A stretch of 64,000 bases of DNA from Candidatus Epulonipiscium viviparus (GCF_030708075.1 NZ_CP117982.1:1102028-1166027); one strand, 5' to 3'. Shown: positions 42,866-51,975, counted from the stretch's first letter. Translations and numbers: made by a program. The notes: a model not told the origin generated them from the letters alone.

Positions 42866-44338
42866 ATGGAACCATTTATGAAATGTCTAAAAAAAGCAAA
42901 TAACTTCAGTACGGATCTTATTAATCACATTATTGATTATTTAATCTGCGAAAAAAGTCAAAAAGAATTAATGCTTTCTGAAATTCTTAAGTATCATGTT
43001 AATTTGGAATATTCATACAGCTGGATTTCCGATTTAGATGAATTGTCTGAAGAAGAAGGTTATTCAGAATTTGTTGATGTAATATTTCATTTACTTTCTG
43101 ATGCTGATAAACTAATAGTTTTTAGAACTTATAACTCTACTACAAAATATTCTAACCAATTTAAAGCATTATCTCCTCTACATCAGGCCAAAATTCTAGT
43201 ATTAACCTTAAGTAAATGTTCATTGACAACTTTTACAGATGACTTAAATCTACTTATAGCATTACCAAATCCAGATGATATATATAATCACGATTGGAAT
43301 ACTTTGGAAAAAATAATTATTTCTCTTGCGTTTTCTCTGCGTAAAGATACAAATGATCAATATGACTTTATAGAAACTTTGAAGAATTTGCTTCGCAATG
43401 CTATAGAGGAAAGTTCTGATGATACTATTAAATCTTTACTCACATTTGATGCTAAAACTCAGGCTGTAACAGCTCCTATTTGTACTGCTGCTCGAAAAAT
43501 TTTGGGTGAAAATGTTGGGTTATTACTGGCATATACTATTGCGGGGAAAGATGATTGGTTAGACAATTTTTGTATCATTGGACTAACTATGAGTTATCGT
43601 TTACGACATCTCACAATTGATACCAAAAATCAAAATTTTAACAGCATATTTAGCAAAATTCCTACTATATTTGAATCTTTGACCACATTATCAAATAGTA
43701 CTCCTGCAAATAAAACTGCTATCGTTATGTATCATTATCCAAAAAATATGTATCCTCCAGCTGAAGAATTAGATGCGCAATGGTTTTCAACTTTTATGGC
43801 TCATAATCTACGAATTGCGGAATACACTGATTTCTTAACCGGCAAGACCGACTTATCTGCCATCACTCCCGAAATTCTCAATAAATCTAGCTATACTTAT
43901 ATATATAATGATATTCTTGTTATGCCTCACTACTTTGAGGAGCTACTTAAGACTTACAAAACTATTTTCGGAAAAAATGATGTCTACCATCGCTTGCTTG
44001 TAATTCGCCTGCTCAGCAAGTGTTGCAGTATTGGAGATTTAGAAGGTATTCATTTACTAGAACAATATAACTTAAGCGCTGATAGCATCGCATGGTATTT
44101 TAGCTATGTTCATCCCATTTCTTGCAAACATTCACAATTAGCCACTGATAAATTGCCTCGTAACGTTACTACTTTAATTCATTTAATTTCCTCTCAAGAA
44201 GAGATTTTAGGCAAGATTTTGGCAACTGATACCAACTTTGTTCAAGAAAAGAAACTTGTTCTCGTTCTTGCTATCAGAAAAGCTAGCATTCAGTATAATG
44301 ATGCTAAGTGGGCCGAAATTTTACTCGCTCTTAATTAA
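42866..44338 (+). CDS. Unknown protein, 490 residues
   Basis: I do not recognise this protein. It is soluble by appearance, mainly helical, rich in Leu, Ser, Thr and Asn, with no signal peptide or membrane segment. Some stretches (for example around residues 215-235, 310-330 and 400-430) recall HEAT- or TPR-like helical repeats, but I see no defined motif. A clear promoter and AGGGAGG before the ATG show that it is expressed as its own unit. It lies between the signal peptidase pair and rtcB. Candidate for a lineage-specific protein. Confidence 0.6.
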   Translation: MEPFMKCLKKANNFSTDLINHIIDYLICEKSQKELMLSEILKYHVNLEYSYSWISDLDELSEEEGYSEFVDVIFHLLSDADKLIVFRTYNSTTKYSNQFKALSPLHQAKILVLTLSKCSLTTFTDDLNLLIALPNPDDIYNHDWNTLEKIIISLAFSLRKDTNDQYDFIETLKNLLRNAIEESSDDTIKSLLTFDAKTQAVTAPICTAARKILGENVGLLLAYTIAGKDDWLDNFCIIGLTMSYRLRHLTIDTKNQNFNSIFSKIPTIFESLTTLSNSTPANKTAIVMYHYPKNMYPPAEELDAQWFSTFMAHNLRIAEYTDFLTGKTDLSAITPEILNKSSYTYIYNDILVMPHYFEELLKTYKTIFGKNDVYHRLLVIRLLSKCCSIGDLEGIHLLEQYNLSADSIAWYFSYVHPISCKHSQLATDKLPRNVTTLIHLISSQEEILGKILATDTNFVQEKKLVLVLAIRKASIQYNDAKWAEILLALN

Positions 44339-44398
44339 CATTTATTTGCAACACCGACTTAATCTGATTTGACTTAATCTATGAAAGAAGGGATTTTT

Positions 44399-45607
44399 AT
44401 GTTGACATTAGAAGGAAAGTATTGTACTGCTAAAATTTTTACAGAAAATATTGATCAGGAATCTATAAATCAAATCCTTAAACTATGCAATAATCTAGCA
44501 GCCGAAAATAGCAATCTAGCCATAATGCCTGATGTTCATGTTGCCAAAAATTGTACTATCGGAACCACTATGACAGTTAAAGATAAAATTATTCCAAATC
44601 TTATTGGCGTTGACATAGGTTGCGGTGTTAGAGTTGAGCCTATTAAAGTAGTTAAAGGATTAGATTGGATCAATGAATTTGATAAAAAACTCCGTGTCAC
44701 AATTCCTTCTGGCTTTAGTCTTCGCAAAAAAGTTCATAAATTTATCAAAGAAGTTCCTTTGTATGAGTTACGCTGCCCTGTTATTGATTTTGCTCGCGCA
44801 GAGTTTTCGATGGGCACCTTAGGTGAGGGCAACCATTATATCGAAGTTAGCTACGATGAATTGGGCAGATATTATCTTACCATTCATTCTGGTAGCAGAA
44901 ATCTCGGCAGCGATGTCGCTAAGTATTATCAAAATCTTGCTTATGAACTTTTAAAGAAAAGCAACTCTCAATATACCAAAAAATTGAAGCAGTCTATTCA
45001 GCATTTACCAAAATCAGATACTCCAAATCTCCGGCAACAAAATTATCATATTCTCAAAGAATTTGCGTATCTAGATGGTGAATTTATGGAAAATTATCTC
45101 CATGACATGGAAATTGCAACCGAATTCGCATATTGGAACCGCAAAGCTATAGCCTACGATATTATCAAGGCACTTCGAGGAAGAGTGTCGTTTGCTACTG
45201 AAGAAGATGGTTATGAAGCTTTTGATACTGTACATAACTATATAGACATTAAAACAAAGATTCTTCGAAAGGGAGCTGTCTCCGCACAAGCTGGTGAATT
45301 ACTTATTATCCCCATCAACATGCGCGATGGAAGCATTCTAGCAATCGGTAAAGGAAATCCCAAGTGGAATTTTTCTGCACCACATGGAGCCGGGCGCTCA
45401 ATCAATCGCATCACATCCAAAAATACAATCACTCTCAGTATGTTTAAAAAATCTATGAAGGGTATTCACTCAACTTCTATTTGTTCTTCTACAATTGATG
45501 AAAGCTGTTTTGCTTATAAAAATATTGATGAGATCATTAACAATATTCAAGATAGTGTCGATATAATAAGGATTATAAAACCCATTTATAATTTTAAAGC
45601 AATCTAA
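44399..45607 (+). CDS. rtcB: RNA-splicing ligase RtcB
   Basis: Joins RNA 2',3'-cyclic phosphate or 3'-phosphate ends to 5'-OH ends with GTP and Mn2+, used in RNA repair. The 402 residues contain VGVDIGCGVRVE (Asp and Cys metal ligands), GTLGEGNHYIEV, the His-rich IHSGSRNLGSDVA, and the guanylylated His in SAPHGAGRSINR. It is the shorter bacterial form (about 400 residues). The frame opens at 44381, but AAGGG lies 9 bases before the ATG at 44399. An MgtC gene follows after 16 bases and is probably in the same operon. No archease, RtcA or RtcR regulator is present. Confidence 0.94.
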   Translation: MLTLEGKYCTAKIFTENIDQESINQILKLCNNLAAENSNLAIMPDVHVAKNCTIGTTMTVKDKIIPNLIGVDIGCGVRVEPIKVVKGLDWINEFDKKLRVTIPSGFSLRKKVHKFIKEVPLYELRCPVIDFARAEFSMGTLGEGNHYIEVSYDELGRYYLTIHSGSRNLGSDVAKYYQNLAYELLKKSNSQYTKKLKQSIQHLPKSDTPNLRQQNYHILKEFAYLDGEFMENYLHDMEIATEFAYWNRKAIAYDIIKALRGRVSFATEEDGYEAFDTVHNYIDIKTKILRKGAVSAQAGELLIIPINMRDGSILAIGKGNPKWNFSAPHGAGRSINRITSKNTITLSMFKKSMKGIHSTSICSSTIDESCFAYKNIDEIINNIQDSVDIIRIIKPIYNFKAI

Positions 45608-45623
45608 CTAAGGAGGAATTTTT

Positions 45624-46328
45624 ATGGCTGATTTTAGCATTGTCACAGCACAATTTTCGTTAAGCAATATCGCAGTAATTGCATTTAGAATAGTTCTCGC
45701 AACAATATTTTCGGGAACTTTAGGTCTATTGAGCGGTAAAAAAGGTAGAGCCGCAGGATTTAAAACTCATATTTTAGTCTGTCTCGGCGCTACTACTGCT
45801 ATGCTAACTAATCAGTATATTTTTACGTATGTTACTGGCCCAACCGGAGACCCTACCAGAATAGCCGCACAAGTTATCAGTGGTATCGGATTTATTGGTG
45901 CTGGTACTATTATTGTTACTGGTAAACAGCAGATTAAAGGAGTTACCACTGCTGCGGGTTTATGGGCTTGCGCTTGCTTAGGATTGGCCATTGGCATCGG
46001 ATTTTATAGTGGTGCTTTGATCAGCTGGATTTTTATTATTAGTACGCTTACAATTTTTCATAAATATGAGTCTAAACTTCATCTAAAAATTGTTCCCCAT
46101 GAGCTTTATATAGAAGTTACTTCTCTAAAGGAAGTTAGCACTATTATTAATAATTGCAAAGAATCTGGATGCATATTACATAATATTGATTTGCACAAAT
46201 CCAAAGTTGCTGGTGAAAAAATTATTTCCCTATTTATAACACTCTCCTTTCCATCTGATTTAGATGAAGATCACATAATCAATACTTTACGTCTTAACCC
46301 TGGGATAAACTACATTGAATTACTATGA
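45624..46328 (+). CDS. MgtC/SapB family membrane protein
   Basis: A 234-residue protein with four or five N-terminal transmembrane segments and a C-terminal cytoplasmic ACT-like domain (about residues 155-234). The family signature GTLGLLSGKKGRAAGFKTHILVCLGA with the conserved Arg and the ISGIGFIGAGTI motif are present. MgtC proteins affect magnesium homeostasis, membrane potential and ATP levels in Salmonella and Mycobacterium; in gut Firmicutes the role is unclear. AAGGAGG precedes the ATG. It follows rtcB closely and converges with comM. Confidence 0.93.
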   Translation: MADFSIVTAQFSLSNIAVIAFRIVLATIFSGTLGLLSGKKGRAAGFKTHILVCLGATTAMLTNQYIFTYVTGPTGDPTRIAAQVISGIGFIGAGTIIVTGKQQIKGVTTAAGLWACACLGLAIGIGFYSGALISWIFIISTLTIFHKYESKLHLKIVPHELYIEVTSLKEVSTIINNCKESGCILHNIDLHKSKVAGEKIISLFITLSFPSDLDEDHIINTLRLNPGINYIELL

Positions 46329-46334
46329 GAAAGC

Positions 46335-47867
46335 TTATTTGTAAAAATTGCTATCTAACGACCGATACTGTATTGCTGTTGATACGTGATATTCTGATAT
46401 TTCTGCAGAATCATTTACATCTGCTATTGTTCTAGCAATTTTAAGAATTTTGTGATAGCTTCTGGCACTGCCTTTGGATATTTCTAACCAGCTTGTTAAC
46501 AAATCGTTTACCGGGTCTGCTAATTTACAAAATTCGTTAATTTCCTTGACATTCATATGCGCATTAAAATAATTTTTTTTATCTTTAAATCTATGCTGTT
46601 GCCTTTCAAGCCCCACATTTATCTTGTCTCTCATCTGATCTGTCGAGATCGATTTGGCATTCTCCTTAAACATACTAAAGTCTATCGGCTCTGTTTCTAT
46701 ATGCAAATCTATCCTATCTAATAATGGCCCCGAAAGTTTGTTTAGATAATTTCTTATTGCAGGCAAACTACAGGTGCATTTGTCGCGGTCTGGATAATAT
46801 CCACATGGACAAGGATTGGTTGATGCAATCAATAAAAAATCTGCCGGATACGTAATATTACTTTTGGCCCTCGCAATGGTTATTTCTTTTGACTCCATTG
46901 GCTGCCGCAGTATTTCTAGCGTCCGCTTGCTAAACTCTAGTAACTCATCTAAAAATAATATCCCCAGATGCGCTAGGCTGATTTCTCCAGGTCTTGGATC
47001 TTGCCCACCACCACATAGAGCCTGTGCCGTTATCGTATGATGCGGCGTTCTAAACGGCCTTTGCACCATCAATTCGTTTGTTGGTAGCAACCCAGCCACC
47101 GAGTATAGCTGCGTCAACTGTATTATCTCTTCAAAACTCAGTGACGGAAACAATGATGGAAAACTTTTCGAGAGCAACGTTTTGCCAGATCCGGGCGGCC
47201 CTATTAATAATAGGTTATGATAGCCACTTGCAGCTATAATCATTGCCTCTTTTGCGCGTTCTTGTCCATGAATTTCACTAAAATCCCCTGTATTTGCCAC
47301 TTTTGAAATTGTCTTTTGCTCAGTGCTACTTCTAACTAACTCATCACCTCTGTTATTTACAAAATTAACCACTTGGGTCAGATTGCTTGCATATAAAATT
47401 TTATCATTACATAAGCAATCCACCTGAGATTTGCTATCAATCGGAACAATACAAGTATATTCTTCTAACTCTGGAAACTGTGTTAATGCACACAATATAG
47501 GAAACAATTGTTTTGAACTACGAAGGCTCCCATCAAGCGCTAATTCTCCAAAAAATAAATACTTATTCGATATCTCAGGTATTATAGTTTTGTTGCACTT
47601 CATTATAGCCATAGTCATTCCAAGATCGTATAGCGAACCCTCTTTTTTTAAATTTGCCGGTGCCAAGTTTATGGTTATTTTACTAATCGGAAATGGATAC
47701 CCACTATTTTTAATAGCAGTACGCATCCTGTCCTTCGATTCTTTTACAGAATTATCTGGTAACCCCACAATTTCAAACCCAGGCATGCCAGTATTTATAT
47801 CAACCTCTACATCGACTTTGACTGGTAATAAGCCTTTTAGAGTATACGTTATGAGTTTATAGTACAT
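46335..47867 (-). CDS. ComM/YifB family AAA ATPase (Mg chelatase-like)
   Basis: In naturally competent bacteria ComM is a branch-migration helicase that helps integrate foreign DNA; the protein is widespread also in non-competent species. The 510 residues have the N-terminal ChlI-like domain (GMPGFEIVGLPDNSVKESKDR), Walker A GPPGSGKT in the middle, FLDELLEFSKRTLEILRQPME around Walker B, a zinc-type cluster CPCGYYPDRDKCTC, and the C-terminal domain with SGPLLDRIDLHIE and ARSYHKILKIARTIAD. All parts look intact. AAAGGA precedes the ATG. Monocistronic. Confidence 0.94.
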   Translation of the reverse strand: MYYKLITYTLKGLLPVKVDVEVDINTGMPGFEIVGLPDNSVKESKDRMRTAIKNSGYPFPISKITINLAPANLKKEGSLYDLGMTMAIMKCNKTIIPEISNKYLFFGELALDGSLRSSKQLFPILCALTQFPELEEYTCIVPIDSKSQVDCLCNDKILYASNLTQVVNFVNNRGDELVRSSTEQKTISKVANTGDFSEIHGQERAKEAMIIAASGYHNLLLIGPPGSGKTLLSKSFPSLFPSLSFEEIIQLTQLYSVAGLLPTNELMVQRPFRTPHHTITAQALCGGGQDPRPGEISLAHLGILFLDELLEFSKRTLEILRQPMESKEITIARAKSNITYPADFLLIASTNPCPCGYYPDRDKCTCSLPAIRNYLNKLSGPLLDRIDLHIETEPIDFSMFKENAKSISTDQMRDKINVGLERQQHRFKDKKNYFNAHMNVKEINEFCKLADPVNDLLTSWLEISKGSARSYHKILKIARTIADVNDSAEISEYHVSTAIQYRSLDSNFYK

Positions 47868-47994
47868 ATATTAATTCCTTTCCAATATCCTAATAGAGTA
47901 TTGACATTAAAAATAATATATATTCTAAAATTTTTTCTGGACATATCTAAAAATTCATGGTTAAATGTAGAAAAAAAACTGAAAGGATTTTGCT

Positions 47995-48348
47995 ATGGAA
48001 AAGAAAATTGCAATGGCTCTTAATGCAGCAGATAAAAAATTATTTTTTGAACCATATTTTGATGATATGCCTCAAGGGCTTAAACAGGAGCTTAAAGAAG
48101 AAGTTGCTAAGCTTACCGACAAAGTTAAGGGAATTATGCTAGTATCATTTACCGAGAATGGCAATGTATTACTTGAGCATCAGGATGCATTTCCAGACGA
48201 AATTAATGTCGACTATGCTATCAACGAATTTTTAAACAGACAAAAGCAGTTGCTCAAATCGCTTAAAATTTGGTATTTGATGTATAAAACGCGTGAAGGT
48301 AAGCTTGCGCGTGAAGTTTTGCTTAAACCTAATAGACCTGTACGATAA
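47995..48348 (+). CDS. Small cytosolic protein, DUF6145-like
   Basis: A 117-residue protein without signal or membrane segment. Its layout (AADKKLFFEPYFDDMPQGLKQELKE, then a GIMLVSFTENGNVLLE strand pair and a C-terminal helix with ALK-WY) resembles a small Lachnospiraceae family that I recall as DUF6145. This match is from memory and weak. Function unknown. AAAGGA lies 7 bases before the ATG, and a TTGACA stands further upstream at 47901 without a good partner -10. A strong terminator follows. Confidence 0.7.
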   Translation: MEKKIAMALNAADKKLFFEPYFDDMPQGLKQELKEEVAKLTDKVKGIMLVSFTENGNVLLEHQDAFPDEINVDYAINEFLNRQKQLLKSLKIWYLMYKTREGKLAREVLLKPNRPVR

Positions 48349-48352
48349 TTAA

Positions 48353-48385
48353 CTCCCCTCGGATGGGGGGAGCGGACATTTTTTT
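48353..48385 (+). terminator. Terminator of the small DUF6145-like gene
   Basis: CTCCCC / GGGGAG stem with an 8-base loop, followed after a short gap by seven Ts. Confidence 0.75.
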
Positions 48386-48976
48386 AACTGCTAAACTCAC
48401 CTATTTTAACAAAAGTGATGTCATCTATAAACTTGTCCCATGCCTCTTGATTATGCACATAATATGCTGGGCATAGCTTTTCTGTCACATCATAATGCCT
48501 TATCACATCTGTTTGCGGATTGAGCTTATACTTTCTACATAGCTGCTTTGTAAGGTCAATTAGTGAATTATACGTTATATCACTAAATTTTCCAAAGGTA
48601 TCCGGGTGACATACTTCTATTCCTATATGCGAATAATTGACATTGCGATTTCCTGCGTGATAGGCAACTTCTTCTTCTGGAACACAGAGAATAATTTCGC
48701 CTTGCAAACCCACAATATAGTGACTGCTGGCGTATCGTTCGGTTAGGCTATTAAAGTAATCTCTATTATTTTCTGCTGTTGAACCTGGATTATTTACATA
48801 GTGAACTACAATACCAGAAATTTTTTCCATAGGAAATCCAGGCGCGACATTGGGTTCGGATCTAGTGGATATAAAATTTTAGGCACACCATCATCGACAA
48901 TTTCTATTTTTTTAAAATTTTTTGCTTGCATGTGAATATTGGGTCTAGCCAGCTGCTCATAATCTATAAAGTCCAT
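48384..48976 (-). pseudogene. N-acetylmuramoyl-L-alanine amidase (Amidase_2), frameshifted
   Basis: The last 148 codons (from 48830) encode an Amidase_2 domain: IVVHYVNNPGSTAENNRDYF, SSHYIVG, VAYHAGNRN and the closing HYDVTEKLCPAYY with the zinc ligands His and Cys. The frame continues upstream as SEPNVAPGFPMEK, the usual lead-in, but has no start codon. A second frame begins at an ATG at 48976 behind AAGGAGA and runs MDFIDYEQLARPNIHM to DDGVPK. The two join smoothly if one base is restored at the run TTTT (plus strand 48877-48880). So one 197-residue gene is broken by a single-base indel, either a true mutation or a read error. No signal peptide. Confidence 0.75.
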
Positions 48977-48991
48977 CGTGATCTCTTCTCC

Positions 48992-50122
48992 TTATTTGTC
49001 TATTAATTTTGCTAATGTTAGATTCAGACCTAGCATATCTGCAATCTGTTGGTACTCCTCAAAAACTTTTGAATTAAATCCCGCATCCAGCAATATTGCT
49101 TTGATTAAAATATTTTTTGGCGTGTGGCTCGAATCAATAAATTCTATAACAGCAACTTTATATGAAAATGCCTCCAGCAATGTTGCTCGCAATCCATCTG
49201 TTACAAGAGAGGCAATTTTTTCCTTTAAAATTCCATGTTTTAAAATTCCATTAAGCTGCGCATTTTCAATTTGTGTATATGCTTCATGATGACAACAAGG
49301 TACGGCTAAAATTGCTTTTGCTTTCCATCTAATTCCTTTATCTATTGCAAAATCTGTTGCAGTATTACAAGCGTGAAGCGATATTACAATGTCGATTGCT
49401 TTATCACTTGTGTACTTTCCGATATCTCCTACTTGAAACTTCAAATTATCATAATTAAGTTTTTTGGCCAGCTGATCACAAAATTCAATTACATCTGCTT
49501 TCAAATCCAATCCTATAATTTCAACTTCCTTTTTTCTAATCTGAGTTAAAAAGTGATATAATGCAAAAGTCAGGTAACTCTTACCGCATCCAAAGTCCAC
49601 AATTCTATAAAAATCCAACTTCAGCTCATCAATTACATTCGCAACAATCTCTATATACTTATTAATTTGCTTAAACTTATCATATTTTGAAGGCTTTACC
49701 CTGCCGTTTTCGTCCATTATTCCTAGACTAATAAAAAATTCAGCTGAGGTATTTGGGTTCAAGATATAGTTTTTCTCCTTATTATGCAATTTATTCATTT
49801 CCACCTTCTTTGTTGCATCAGAACGCTTTATAGCCAGATCACCCTTCTTGTTCACCAAAATTGTAAAATCGTTAGCAGCAGTATATAGCTGAATTTGTTT
49901 ATAATCTCGACAAGTTTCTAGCATAAATTCCAATAATTCTGCTTCATCAAGATTTTGATGATATGCCTTATTATCTCTAAGCGCTTCTACTTGAAACAAG
50001 GCTCTGTTTTGTATTACAATTGGGCGGATTGTTAGCTTTCCAGCGATATTTTTTTTGCGAGGATTACTATATACTCCTGCTATTAATATATTTTCTGATA
50101 GTAATTTTTCTAATTTTCTCAT
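48992..50122 (-). CDS. Class I SAM-dependent methyltransferase (Methyltransf_32-like)
   Basis: A 376-residue protein with an N-terminal domain of about 150 residues and a C-terminal SAM domain. The latter shows FYRIVDFGCGKSYLTFALYHFL as motif I, EIIGLDLKADVIEFC as motif II and IVISLHACNTATDFAIDKG after it; VPCCHHE near the end matches a family of putative RNA methyltransferases (PF13679). Target unknown. The frame is open from 50161, but AAGAAGGAA lies 5-6 bases before the ATG at 50122. It precedes the broken amidase gene on the same strand. Confidence 0.82.
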   Translation of the reverse strand: MRKLEKLLSENILIAGVYSNPRKKNIAGKLTIRPIVIQNRALFQVEALRDNKAYHQNLDEAELLEFMLETCRDYKQIQLYTAANDFTILVNKKGDLAIKRSDATKKVEMNKLHNKEKNYILNPNTSAEFFISLGIMDENGRVKPSKYDKFKQINKYIEIVANVIDELKLDFYRIVDFGCGKSYLTFALYHFLTQIRKKEVEIIGLDLKADVIEFCDQLAKKLNYDNLKFQVGDIGKYTSDKAIDIVISLHACNTATDFAIDKGIRWKAKAILAVPCCHHEAYTQIENAQLNGILKHGILKEKIASLVTDGLRATLLEAFSYKVAVIEFIDSSHTPKNILIKAILLDAGFNSKVFEEYQQIADMLGLNLTLAKLIDK

Positions 50123-50213
50123 ATAAATTCCTTCTTTATTTATCAACTTTTTCATATACATTATATAATATATAGTTATTTATGCAAGTCCCCTTTTATC
50201 ATTTGCTACCTAT

Positions 50214-50504
50214 ATGAAGAAGACTGCTCAGGCAACTACAACTGCTCAGGCATCGGCTACGGCTCATGCATCGGCAACTGCTCAGGCAACAGCAACTGCT
50301 CAGGCAACAGCAACTGCTCAGGCAACAGCAACTGCTCAGGCAACAGCAACGGCTCAGGCATCGGCTACGGCTCAGGCATCGGCTACAGCTCAGGCATCGG
50401 CTACGGCTCAGGCATCGGCTACGGCTCAGGCATCGGCTACGGCTCAGGCATCGGCAACTGCTCAGGCAACGGCATTTGCTACACAAGCATCAAATTCAGC
50501 TTAA
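50214..50504 (+). CDS. Low-complexity repeat frame (Thr-Ala-Gln-Ala repeats), doubtful as a gene
   Basis: A 96-codon frame starting ATG-AAG-AAG that encodes fourteen six-residue units of the form TAQA(S/T)A, plus a short tail. There is no ribosome-binding site before the ATG and no signal peptide, so expression as such is doubtful. Two other frames in the same stretch are also open, as expected of any stop-free minisatellite. Its unit is the same in layout as the linker of the lipoprotein encoded 38 bases downstream, with Gln in place of Pro. It could be a displaced or dead linker fragment from a neighbouring lipoprotein gene. Confidence 0.3.
   Translation: MKKTAQATTTAQASATAHASATAQATATAQATATAQATATAQATATAQASATAQASATAQASATAQASATAQASATAQASATAQATAFATQASNSA
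50223..50474 (+). repeat. 18-bp minisatellite, 14 tandem units
   Basis: Fourteen tandem copies of an 18-base unit, consensus ACGGCTCAGGCATCGGCT with variants in which TCG becomes ACA or ACG. The G+C content is far above that of the surroundings. Runs of identical units occur in blocks (four ACA-type copies, then six TCG-type copies), which points to recent copying by slippage or unequal exchange. Confidence 0.95.
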
Positions 50505-50541
50505 GTTCTTGTTTTATTATTTTATATGAGGAGGTATTACA

Positions 50542-51975
50542 TTGAAACTTTTAAAAAAAATCGGTCTATTATCGGCAATTATCTTCGCTTTAACTGCATG
50601 TTCAGACACTGAAACAGCAACAGCTCCTGCAACTACAACTGCTCCTGCAACTACAACGGCTCCTGTAACGGCAACGGCTCCTGTAACGGCAACGGCTCCT
50701 GTAACGGCAACGGCTACGGCAACTGCTCCTGCAGAAGAACTTGTTAGAGATCTGGGTGGATTGGTTGTTCGAATCGGATCTTGGAGCGCTTCTTCTGAAC
50801 CTGAAGAAAAAGCCAATGCTCAAGAGGAGGCATTGTGGGCGTATCGCCACGAGATGATGGCAAAACATAATTTTTCTGTTGAGGAGATTGCTGTTGGCAA
50901 ATGGGACACTACTCTCGAAGCTATGTCTACTTCTACATTAACTGGCGATCCTTCTGCAGAAGTATTCCGTGTATTTTCTAGCTATGTGCCTATGGCGATT
51001 TCCAATAATTTATGCTATGACGTTTCCACGCTTGACGAATTTGATTTTAGCGACCCCAAGTGGGATAATATAGTGGAAGATGTGACTGCTCGCGGCGATA
51101 GCATTTATGGATTTTCGCTAGCTCAGGATCCTGCAATTGGACTTTTCTTTAACAAACGATTATTTCAAGAGGCAGGACTCGAACCAGATTTGCTATATGA
51201 CCTTCAGGCGAGTGGCGAATGGACTTGGGAAAAGATGGAGGAGCTTTTGCCGATACTAACTCGAGATATTAACAATGATGGAATTGATGATGTTCATGCT
51301 ATAAACTTTAATATGGGTAATGCAGTGAAAATTATTTTGCTCTCAAATAATGCGATGTTGGTTGATATGGAAGAAGATGGAACATTCGTGAATGCTACAA
51401 TGCGCCCGGAGGCTATAGAAGCGTTCGAATGGATAGATTATGTATCGGATTTGCCTTATGACGCGATTCCGCACTGGGACGGATTGAACGACTTCTTTAT
51501 TACAGCGCAAGTCGCTATGTTTCCTGCAGACAAAGCCACAGTTAGCGCATTTTTAGAGATGGAGGACGATTATGGGTTTGTTGCTTTTCCCAAAGGACCT
51601 CGGGCAAACAATTACTCATTTTCGTCTAACGCATCGAGCTGGTTGATCCCAAGTTCTTTTACAGCAGAAGAAGCTGCCGACATTGCATTTGTAATGGATA
51701 TTTGGACTAATGAAGCGCCGGGATATGATGGTCCAGATGATTGGATGATGTCTGAATATAAATTTTTTAGAGATGAGCGAGCAGTAGAGGAGACTCTAGC
51801 TCTTGCGCGAGAAGAGGGAGTTTTGAAATATGATTATAGGTCTTCTATGAGTGGAATTAATACTAACAGCCTTATCAGCCCGATTATCTACAACCAAATG
51901 ACTGTTATGGAGGCGCTCGAAAGTATTCAGGGGCCTTATAATGCCGATATTGCGAAGGCCAACGGAAAATACTAA
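50542..51975 (+). CDS. ABC-type sugar-binding lipoprotein (extracellular solute-binding protein family 1)
   Basis: A 477-residue lipoprotein. The signal peptide ends in a lipobox, LTAC, with the lipid-anchored Cys20. Then comes a spacer of Thr, Ala and Pro hexapeptides (about residues 27-63), and after that a periplasmic-binding-protein fold with family marks such as YGFSLAQDPAIGLFFNKRLFQEAGLEP, GEWTWEKMEELLP and SSWLIPSSF. A possible calcium loop reads DINNDGIDD. The family captures oligosaccharides for ABC importers. The start codon is TTG, behind a strong GAGGAGG. No permease or ATPase gene for sugars is nearby, so its transporter must be encoded elsewhere. Confidence 0.9.
   Translation: MKLLKKIGLLSAIIFALTACSDTETATAPATTTAPATTTAPVTATAPVTATAPVTATATATAPAEELVRDLGGLVVRIGSWSASSEPEEKANAQEEALWAYRHEMMAKHNFSVEEIAVGKWDTTLEAMSTSTLTGDPSAEVFRVFSSYVPMAISNNLCYDVSTLDEFDFSDPKWDNIVEDVTARGDSIYGFSLAQDPAIGLFFNKRLFQEAGLEPDLLYDLQASGEWTWEKMEELLPILTRDINNDGIDDVHAINFNMGNAVKIILLSNNAMLVDMEEDGTFVNATMRPEAIEAFEWIDYVSDLPYDAIPHWDGLNDFFITAQVAMFPADKATVSAFLEMEDDYGFVAFPKGPRANNYSFSSNASSWLIPSSFTAEEAADIAFVMDIWTNEAPGYDGPDDWMMSEYKFFRDERAVEETLALAREEGVLKYDYRSSMSGINTNSLISPIIYNQMTVMEALESIQGPYNADIAKANGKY
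50620..50709 (+). repeat. Five 18-bp units inside the lipoprotein gene
   Basis: Five tandem 18-base units (consensus ACGGCTCCTGTAACGGCA or ACTGCTCCTGCAACTACA) encode TAP(A/V)T(A/T). They have the same length, phase and ACN-GCT-CNN-G start as the minisatellite upstream, differing mainly in CCT for CAG. Confidence 0.85.

Noticed and set aside
42688..42903. 71-codon frame with a hydrophobic middle before the 490-residue gene
   Set aside because: No ribosome site, it contains the promoter of the next gene and overlaps its start.
48831..48976. Separate small gene upstream of the amidase
   Set aside because: The frame joins to the amidase after one base is restored, so it is read as the gene's own N terminus.
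50223..50474. CRISPR array
   Set aside because: The units are directly joined 18-bp repeats in codon phase with no spacers, and no cas genes are present.
50199..50868. Cys/Arg/Ser- and Gln/Leu/Arg-rich frames across the minisatellite and linker
   Set aside because: Alternative frames of a stop-free repeat; every frame is open there without meaning.
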